Of a stretch of 64,000 nt of DNA, positions 59,379 to 64,000 are shown piece by piece (position 1 is the first letter of the stretch; each line of letters opens with the position of its first letter). The DNA is from Phoenix dactylifera. Taxonomy: Eukaryota; Streptophyta; Magnoliopsida; Arecales; Arecaceae. The stretch covers positions 7,462,745-7,526,744 of the forward strand of contig NC_052404.1 in NCBI RefSeq assembly GCF_009389715.1, given 5' to 3'. Position numbers and translations under genes: made by a program. The notes beneath the pieces are model-generated. The model was not told the DNA's origin, searched no databases, and saw only the letters and a list, made by a program, of their open reading frames with translations.

Positions 59379-62060
59379 CTATAACTGGTCATCTATCCAA
59401 CCGCAGCTCTGGTACCCTCTATCAGACGCCGCATAACCCACAAAATATTGTGGGAGATGCTGCGAGTAAACTGGTTTTCTCATATGGTTGGAATCCAAAA
59501 TTCTCCAGCATGTCTTTGATCCCTTTGAGCCCCCAGAGTCGATCTGTACACATTTAGGAAGCTGCATGGACTCAACAATAGACAATTCCAGTTTACAGCG
59601 GGTACTCTTGTCACCATCAAGATCCTTGTTGACACTTCTCATGAAATCCTCTTTAACTGAGTCAGCGTCGATAAAAACAGTCTCATTAGGTAACAGGCCC
59701 CAGTAGAACACTCTGTTAGGCTCAGCCACATCATGATCCACATATTCTGTGGGGTTCGGGTCGCAGAATCCTTGTACCATCTCTAGCTGCATAGTTGCAA
59801 AGCTTCAGCCAAGTTTCAATACTAAAAGAAAGCAAAGAGCAACTAATAACTGCATTAGTTCTTATTTTCTATGACAGATTTCAACACAACTGGAATAGAT
59901 GTGGAAAAGCTTGAAATATCACCAATGCTGGCCCTAGATAGAAATTTTTTATGAATGAAGATCCATAATATTGACACCAGACAATCAGGATTAGGCTTCA
60001 TGGTTATGGTTCGAACACAGAAATGGCAGGTTCCGCATATTACCTGTTAAAATTTGTGGAGGGCAAATGAATAGTTTGTGGAAAGCCCTATAAATTATGA
60101 CAGCTAGGACTTTTACTACAACAGAATACAAGTAGCATGGATGGTTATAAGCAACACGCACATACATATACAGATTATACATCTGGAAAAAAAAAATCTT
60201 AGGAATGAATTGATTTTGCAAGCTTATGCTGGGCAAGTATGGACAATGAAAAGCAAAATCTGTAGATAACTGAAAAAAGGAGAAAAAATTTCAGGTTTTA
60301 TCATAAATTTGCTCAATCCACACAGCCATTGACAAGCAACAATTGCGTGCGGTAAATGGAAGAAAAAGTGGAGCAGATAACCTTGAGAAGGAGACTGCGG
60401 AAGCGCGACTTCACCCATCCTACCCAGTCACATAATTCATCACCATCAGGAGCAGCAAGGAAAATTCGAACAAAATGATCATACTTTTTTGTGTAAGGAT
60501 ATGCTTCAAAGAGACAACTCCAGCCAAAATTCACCCTCCCCACATCCTGCAATTGAGAACAGATACCCACCAAAGTGATAAAGAAAGTACATTTTAAAAA
60601 AAAAAGTCATTATCAGGACTATCAACTCTTTGGCCATCATTGACTATTAGGGCATCTCTCTCTCTCTCATACAGGCTTAAGATTGGAAAAGGTTTTAAAT
60701 GCTTACCATCACTTAGAAAACTTTAATATCTTTGCACTGATCACATTAAGGTTTACCCCACTAAGCAGGTAACTGTGAAATACACAAAGTTTCACAGATA
60801 TATATGGTATTTAGCATGTGTTTATAATTTCAATAATGTAGCAGCCATACTGGAAAAGAACTATCTTGGCATTCTTACTCAACTAGTTGGGAAACAAAAA
60901 CTTATTGCAAGAACAGATCATGCGATACTCCGAGGCAAGTACCTATAAAAATCAATATGAGGTTTCCAAAAATGAAGAAATACCAAATCTCATGAGGTCA
61001 ACAACTTATAGCCAGTTAGTAAATTTCATGACTTCAAATGAATATCCATGTAGCACATCAGATAGTCCAATTCACAAGACATTAATGAACAATTGAAAGA
61101 TGCTGAGTAACTAGCAAGCAGCAAACATATGGGAAAACACTTGTCAACAGAAATGATTCCCTAATTGGTCCAATACAGAACAAACTTAGATGCGCTGATT
61201 AAATTTATTTTGGTATGCGAAGTATAAACGCTTACGCATAACTGAATCCTTTTTTTCCTCTCAACAACAGAACAATGATTAGTCACATATTTGTAAATGC
61301 ATAAAGACAGTAATGTAGCAGGACCTACTAACATGGCATGGAACTCGGATCTAAGCAGGACTATTGTATTAGTTCACAAGGATGACCATAAGACCACTAA
61401 TATTTTAATCTTTAAAATTTTTTGTAGTTTGTCTCATTTACAACTAAAATCCTACCAGCACTTAAGCAGAATTCCTTAAAGTAGAGTAGCGGTCTCTCTA
61501 GATAAAACAAGACATAAGCTGCAACAGATTAATAAATGTTGAAAAGAAAAGTGAAGGTTTTTAGCACTAAAGGGCTGATAACGAAGTCATGTACTCATGT
61601 TGGTTCCATAAAGCAGAAAATCTGTGTTTGATTTAGATGTTTACCAGAGAGTCAATGGTAAACTGATAGCAGGCATTAATAATATACTTTCTCATTTTTT
61701 TCTAGTTACCATATATAAGGATTACATAACTACATAAAAGGGGAGAGATTCTTGGTAAATCCAATAAAAAAGACACATACGCACAAATCAAGCGTTAAAA
61801 AGTGGAAGGAAGAAAAATGATTCATAAAGGATAGGGAGAGAAATTGAGATAGAAAAGAAAGATATGTAGAGACTGGATTTTGTTCAGTTTTTACAGGAAA
61901 AATAATCAAAATAATAATGTGGAATGCGAGTATGATGGCATATAAAACAACATGCATAAAAAATTAGAGTGACAAATTGAAGATCTAAGCGAAGAAAGGA
62001 GAAATCAAAGGATGCATCAGAGGTAATGAAAGGCAAATTGAAAACACTTTGTACTTGAAT

Positions 62061-62134
<74 letters not shown>

Positions 62135-63201
62135 CAAGACTAAAACAGAGCACAATTAAAAGTATAGAGAAGAATGAGAGAAAGGAAAGATGGTAGAGAA
62201 CAGTAAAAAAAAAGAAAAAGAAAAAGGAAAAGGAACAATTTGATTAGATAGTTCTCCAAGTGTATGAGCACGCATTTGTGTGGGCAAGAGAAAGAGAGGG
62301 AGAGAAGGGGGGAGAGCATCCACGTGCCAGATAGTGCAAGTACTGATGTGTTCATTGTATGAGCTTTAAGATACAAACAAAAATTTCAGAAACTATAATG
62401 AAAAGCATAACCATTTAGCAGCTGAAGCATAATTTTAGAGGATGACACCTAAAGGAAACTCTTCTAGTTTAACTAAGAGCATCTAAGATTTTAACCACAG
62501 CATGAACTGGAAGCCAGTTTCCACTCCCCATGCTCAAGGTGTAAGTCTCATTTTAAAAAAAAAATCCATATCATTTAAATTTATTATCATGAGCAGTCAT
62601 GCCAACCTATCATACTTCCAAGTGCCTTTGATCAGAAGCAATCAAACACATCTCCAATAAAACGACCAGATAGTTTGAAGGAAATAGCAGTATATATGGC
62701 ATTATTTTGAACATTGAAAAATAGAGGTCCACCTTGGTCATATTAAATCCCCGCTGAAACTCCTCCATGATTCTGCGAAAAGTGGATCTCGTAATATTAG
62801 AATTGCAAAACTCAAATGGCCAACAAGGCATCATTATAGGCATGAGCAGGCGTAAATCAGGAGACTTGAATGGTATAGATCGGTCTTGCAAGATCACTGG
62901 CATAGGCCAAGTCCAGTGCAAAAATGTGTCAAAGAAAATAGCTATGAGAACATTCAAGCTGGCATTCGGATGCCTCTGACAAACAAAAGCTGCAAGGACT
63001 GCCAAATGAATTCCTCCAAAGAAGCCAAGTAACTGCAAATAATATGAGAACCCAAGCATTTTGTTTCAGCATATACAAAGGCCTATTAAGATCGAGTAAC
63101 TAGAATATTTAACCAACATAAGCATCCAAACCACGGACATGAGAATAAACTCCACGCCTTCTAGCCCACAATTTAATGCACCGCAACATCGACTGGAAGT
63201 T
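59379..63201 (-). CDS. Poly(A) polymerase, short PAPS3-like form (3' part; 5' exons beyond the window)
   Basis: Exons in transcript order: 63201-63139, 63032-62733, 60546-60382 and 59786-59379, all phase 0, giving 198 codons joined plus a 135-residue last exon. The first visible exon has NFQSMLRCIKLWARRRGVYSH. The next, LLGFFGGIHLAVLAAFVCQR to MPCWPFEFCNSNITRSTF, is the central domain. Then comes the RNA-binding domain (FEAYPYTKKYDHFVRIFLAA, WVGWVKSRFRSLLLK) and a tail ending GYQSCGWIDDQL. Family members add poly(A) tails to mRNA. The catalytic nucleotidyltransferase exons are not in the window. The tail ends soon after the RNA-binding domain and lacks a long basic C-terminus with nuclear signals, like Arabidopsis PAPS3. 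The donor after GVYSH (GTCCGT) is weak but gives the best match. A donor a little downstream would insert a few residues. Confidence 0.85.
62060..62133. repeat. (ATAC)n/(AT)n compound microsatellite
   Basis: About six ATAC units run into about 25 AT units. It lies in a 2.2-kb intron of the poly(A) polymerase gene. Confidence 0.95.
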
Positions 63202-63802
63202 CTGCATGGGAAATAAAATGAGAATGGAATTCAGAAGCAGAAATACATATAGCACAAATCAAGTGTTGACTACTTTCAACTGTTTCTGTTTCTTAGAGAC
63301 AAGGATACACAATAGTTGAACATCTGTTCAATAATACATAAATATTCTCGCCTCTGATGAGCTTCCGCCTTATAACGCCATGTACAAGGAACAAAAAATG
63401 CAAAATCTCAACCAGCAAACTTGCACAAAAGCACATGTTGTGCAATGATAAGAAACTTAAAGATGGAAATAAAATTAGTTCCCCACAATGCCAACAATGT
63501 AACTTGCTAGCAATCATCACATCAATCCCAAAGAACAGGTTTATAACTCAAAATGCAGAAAAAAACACAGAATGATAAGTTCAACTTGTAAACTCAAATG
63601 AGGTACAGTCACGTGAATATATATTGGCCTCTTGAAATTACTCAAGGTAGGGAGGCCACAAAAAGTTGTTCAATCAGTTTACCACCAATATTCCAATGCA
63701 ACATTGCCCAAATTCTGCACAAGCTAAATATACCCATAAAAAGGCACTGGACTGCAAATAAAGATACCAGGTACTGTGCTGGTGTTCTGTGGCTACTCAT
63801 CG

Positions 63803-64000
63803 TGACACCAATGTAGTAAATACACTTTGCCAAGAAAATTAGAAAAATAATATCCAATTATGCATTATGTGCAACTATAAGCCTCTCCTTCTACTTGCGA
63901 TCTATAGGCTGACACCAATGTAGTAAACACTTCGCCGAGAAAATAAGAAAAATAATATCCAATTATGCATTATGTGCAACTATAAGCCTCTCCTTCTACT
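63803..64000. repeat. Tandem duplication with 107-bp period at the window edge
   Basis: A unit beginning TGACACCAATGTAGTAAA at 63803 recurs at 63910 with few changes (shared ATAATATCCAATTATGCATT and GCCTCTCCTTCTACT). The second copy runs to the window edge, so more copies may follow. It is in a poly(A) polymerase intron. Confidence 0.93.

Noticed and set aside
1-64000. CRISPR array, bacterial operon or biosynthetic gene cluster
   Set aside because: No regularly spaced repeats with unique spacers, and all genes are spliced and functionally unrelated.

Overview
This window is nuclear DNA from a flowering plant. The genes have spliced exons with GT-AG borders, and the families are plant-specific (LOB-domain, AINTEGUMENTA-like AP2, land-plant GPAT). 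Small LTR elements, a plant-type L1 LINE with its own RNase H, and long AT-rich intergenic stretches fit the same picture. GC-rich first exons and the protein sequences suggest a monocot, perhaps a palm, but that is an inference from recall and not shown by the sequence.

I rebuilt eight protein-coding genes by joining exons whose splice phases match. In order they are: a CCHC zinc-knuckle/KH-like RNA-binding protein (+, 371-5524); complex I subunit NDUFA5/B13 (+, 10198-13059); a LOB-domain protein of the LBD23/24 type (-, 15385-16991); a single-pass membrane protein of unknown function (+, 20847-23263); a mitochondrial mS41-type IGR-motif protein (-, 27507-28975); an AINTEGUMENTA-like double-AP2 transcription factor of eight exons with a 9-nt micro-exon (-, 30654-37771); a GPAT1/2/3-like glycerol-3-phosphate acyltransferase (+, 54704-58875); and the 3' part of a short poly(A) polymerase (-, 59379 to beyond the right edge). 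A tRNA-Gly(UCC) gene lies at 47883-47954.

Mobile DNA fills much of the rest. A 6.3-kb, essentially full-length L1 LINE lies on the minus strand at 41454-47796. It has target duplications, a poly(A) tail, ORF1, and ORF2 with an archaeal-like RNase H domain and a single internal stop. Two 5'-truncated relatives of this type lie at about 53.2-53.6 kb and 57.5-57.9 kb, the second inside the GPAT intron. A complete 532-bp LTR miniature (TRIM/SMART class, 243-bp LTRs, 5-bp target duplication) sits in the NDUFA5 intron. A second TRIM family has copies at 19.1-19.5 kb and 49.6-49.8 kb. A decayed LTR fossil occupies part of the AP2 intron, a foldback MITE lies in the LBD intron, and there are several short tandem duplications and microsatellites.

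The genes are ordinary unlinked plant housekeeping and developmental genes, with no sign of a cluster acting together. I found no convincing new multi-gene system. The most notable items are the near-intact LINE, the minimal LTR element, the micro-exon of the AP2 gene, the 41-bp inverted repeat upstream of that gene, and the short poly(A) polymerase form.
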